The notes beneath the pieces were generated by a model. That model was not told where the DNA came from, did no database searches, and saw only the letters and a list, made by a program, of their open reading frames with translations. Positions 22,443-23,520 of a stretch of 23,520 bases of DNA are shown in pieces (position 1 is the stretch's first letter; each line of letters begins with the position of its first letter). This DNA comes from Candidatus Omnitrophota bacterium. GTDB taxonomy: Bacteria > Omnitrophota > Gorgyraeia > Gygaellales > Profunditerraquicolaceae. The stretch spans positions 1 through 23,520 of the forward strand of contig JAPLMA010000110.1 of NCBI GenBank assembly GCA_026387255.1, in the 5' to 3' direction. A program made the translations under genes and the position numbers.

Positions 22443-22514
22443 GACTCCTCCTCATTTTACCCCAGCCTCCGGCGCTTGGGGAAAAATGACCCTCAAGCCC
22501 CGCGAGGAGGGAAG
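22443..22514 (-). promoter_or_regulatory. Structured metK leader with possible Shine-Dalgarno sequestration
   Basis: On the minus strand the gap carries CCTCCTC (22510-22504), perfectly complementary over 7 bases to GAGGAGG of the metK Shine-Dalgarno (22453-22447). The same upstream segment can instead pair locally, 22507-22511 with 22490-22494 (CCCTC/GAGGG). Between them is a strong hairpin, 22453-22466 with 22474-22488. The two states exclude each other, as in translational switches. I do not recognise a known SAM or SAH riboswitch consensus, so ligand control is speculation. Confidence 0.45.
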
Positions 22515-23255
22515 TTATTTTATAAATGTTTCTTTTGCCGTGTTTAGATACTTATGATCACCAATATCGAACCAAGAACCGCTAAATACGTATCCATAAA
22601 CATCCACCTTGTCTTTTAACCAAGCGATATAACTTCCGGTGGCATCTGTTTTTCTTTTTTCAGCTTGCATATAGGTGTTAATTAAATTTAAATAATCTTT
22701 GGCTATATAATACAAACACATCGCTACCAGATTTGACTGTGGATGTTTGGGCTTCTCCTTAAAACTGATTACACTTTTTAACTTATCCAACTTAACCACA
22801 CCATAACGACTGGCATCATTTTTATGCTTTAATCTATACAAGCCTAAAGCGGCAGGAGCAAAATTTTTTTTAACCGCAGCCAAAAATCCTTGTAAAGAAC
22901 CACTAAACAGGTTATCACCACCGACTACTAAAAGATCCTCTTGAATCTTCTTCTTCTTAATCACAAATTGTATATCTCCGATCGCACCTAACCTATCCAG
23001 ATTATCTTTAGTCAGATCATCAACCAAAGTGATCTTCTTAGGCGACTTTACTGTTCTGACCCACTTTCTAAAATCTAATATAAATTTACTATTGGTTACA
23101 ACGTAGATCTCATTAATATCGCTCACTAACCCTAATCGATCGATGATATAATTTATAATTGGCCTGCCTTTTACCTCTAAGAGCGGTTTAGGATACTTTT
23201 TAGTTAAAGGATAAAGCCGGGTAGCATATCCGGCAGCTAAAATTAACGCCTTCAC
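22515..23255 (-). CDS. Sugar-phosphate nucleotidyltransferase (RmlA/GalU-like)
   Basis: The 246-residue protein is a nucleotidyltransferase of the glucose-1-phosphate thymidylyl/uridylyltransferase type, which forms NDP-sugars for glycan synthesis in the cytoplasm. It opens with the signature L-I-L-A-A-G-Y-A-T-R-L-Y-P-L-T, then K-P-L-L-E-V. It has V-G-G-D-N-L-F (the metal-binding Asp), S-F-K-E-K-P-K-H-P and a final G-S-W-F-D-I-G-D-H. The usual G-x-G-T-R-L appears as G-Y-A-T-R-L, which is common in this subgroup. At 246 residues it is shorter than RmlA (about 290) and lacks any C-terminal domain, so nucleotide and sugar specificity cannot be assigned. It starts one base after the ptsI stop codon, so the two are likely coupled. 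Confidence 0.85.
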   Translation of the reverse strand: MKALILAAGYATRLYPLTKKYPKPLLEVKGRPIINYIIDRLGLVSDINEIYVVTNSKFILDFRKWVRTVKSPKKITLVDDLTKDNLDRLGAIGDIQFVIKKKKIQEDLLVVGGDNLFSGSLQGFLAAVKKNFAPAALGLYRLKHKNDASRYGVVKLDKLKSVISFKEKPKHPQSNLVAMCLYYIAKDYLNLINTYMQAEKRKTDATGSYIAWLKDKVDVYGYVFSGSWFDIGDHKYLNTAKETFIK

Positions 23256-23256
23256 T

Positions 23257-23520
23257 TTATTTTAAAATCTCCTCTAATCTATTTTGCGAAAATTCCTCAA
23301 CCTCTTTACCGGTCGAAAGTTTCAACGCTTGAGCAGCAATCTCCTGGACAGACTTAAAACTTACCGCGCGAATTAAATACTTTAATTCCGGAATCACCTG
23401 CGGCGGTAGACTAAACTCATCTAAACCTAAACCCAAAAGAATAAGTGCCAAAGACGGTTCCCCGGCCATCTCTCCGCACATGGCGACCTTAATTTTAGAC
23501 TGATGCGCTGCATCAATAAT
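23257..23520 (-). CDS. ptsI: Phosphoenolpyruvate-protein phosphotransferase (Enzyme I), C-terminal part, cut by the window edge
   Basis: The frame is open to the edge and encodes the last 87 residues or so of Enzyme I, the first phosphate carrier of the PTS. The visible part begins I-I-D-A-A-H-Q-S-K-I-K-V-A and continues with the active-site motif M-C-G-E-M-A-G-E, whose cysteine donates the proton to enolpyruvate. It then has L-L-G-L-G-L-D-E-F-S-L-P-P and L-K-Y-L-I-R, matching the E. coli order M-C-G-E-L-A-G-D ... G-L-D-E-F-S-M. An internal ATG at 23481 is simply the methionine of this motif and not the start. PEP synthase and pyruvate phosphate dikinase share a related domain, but the D-E-F-S and L-K-Y-L-I-R pattern favours PtsI. 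No HPr or EII gene is visible here. Confidence 0.88.
   Translation of the reverse strand: MIDAAHQSKIKVAMCGEMAGEPSLALILLGLGLDEFSLPPQVIPELKYLIRAVSFKSVQEIAAQALKLSTGKEVEEFSQNRLEEILK

Noticed and set aside
22443..22514. Known SAM-I, SMK-box or SAH riboswitch upstream of metK
   Set aside because: I could not match the conserved core of any of these classes. The leader is listed only as an uncharacterised structured region.

Overview
All supported genes in this window lie on the minus strand, so transcription runs from high to low coordinates. Twenty-five genes are complete. Two are partial: ptsI enters at the right edge, and a probable oxidoreductase subunit leaves at the left edge. Coding density is very high, with many 4-bp ATGA or TAATG junctions. 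No gap without a gene reaches 300 bases. I see no rRNA, tRNA, CRISPR array or transposase gene.

The DNA is AT-rich and the gene set is that of a bacterium. Three features suggest an anaerobe or fermenter: a ferredoxin-dependent 2-oxoacid oxidoreductase subunit, a short MetE-like methionine synthase and an E. coli-like dihydroxy-acid dehydratase. A Minf_1886-family protein, a family I know from Verrucomicrobia, Planctomycetes and relatives, points to the PVC group. Candidatus Omnitrophota is my best guess. This assignment is an inference from gene content, with no marker tree behind it.

In transcription order, the right part (23520 to 17453) holds the end of ptsI, a sugar-nucleotide pyrophosphorylase-like gene, metK and ahcY (S-adenosylmethionine synthesis and S-adenosylhomocysteine removal), then pfkA and a class II aldolase (upper glycolysis). 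The centre (17438 to 11009) is a branched-chain amino acid cluster, ilvD-ilvB-ilvN-ilvC-leuA. It continues through a small membrane-anchored unknown into aroE, the prepilin peptidase gene and malQ. After a 113-bp transposon-like palindromic element come ttcA, rmuC, yggU, pgeF and a small unknown gene. A promoter-like sequence then precedes cutA-ccdA-thioredoxin-Minf_1886-PPOX-metE-like, an apparent operon joined by overlaps. A second, near-perfect promoter precedes the oxidoreductase gamma gene and the start of the next subunit at the left edge.

Most genes are ordinary housekeeping. The signals worth a second look are mainly in the short gaps: (1) the nested inverted-repeat element at 6977-7089 just upstream of ttcA; (2) a metK leader with mutually exclusive helices that could hide its ribosome binding site; (3) a 7-bp-period repeat array in two opposed arms between ahcY and pfkA; (4) a 72-nt hairpin before leuA, which lacks a visible Shine-Dalgarno; and (5) a 20-bp palindrome plus a 20-bp tandem duplication that copied the metK stop codon. 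At protein level, the KARI cofactor loop, the PfkA active-site substitutions and the divergent aldolase are worth testing. I found no convincing new multi-gene defence or mobile system.
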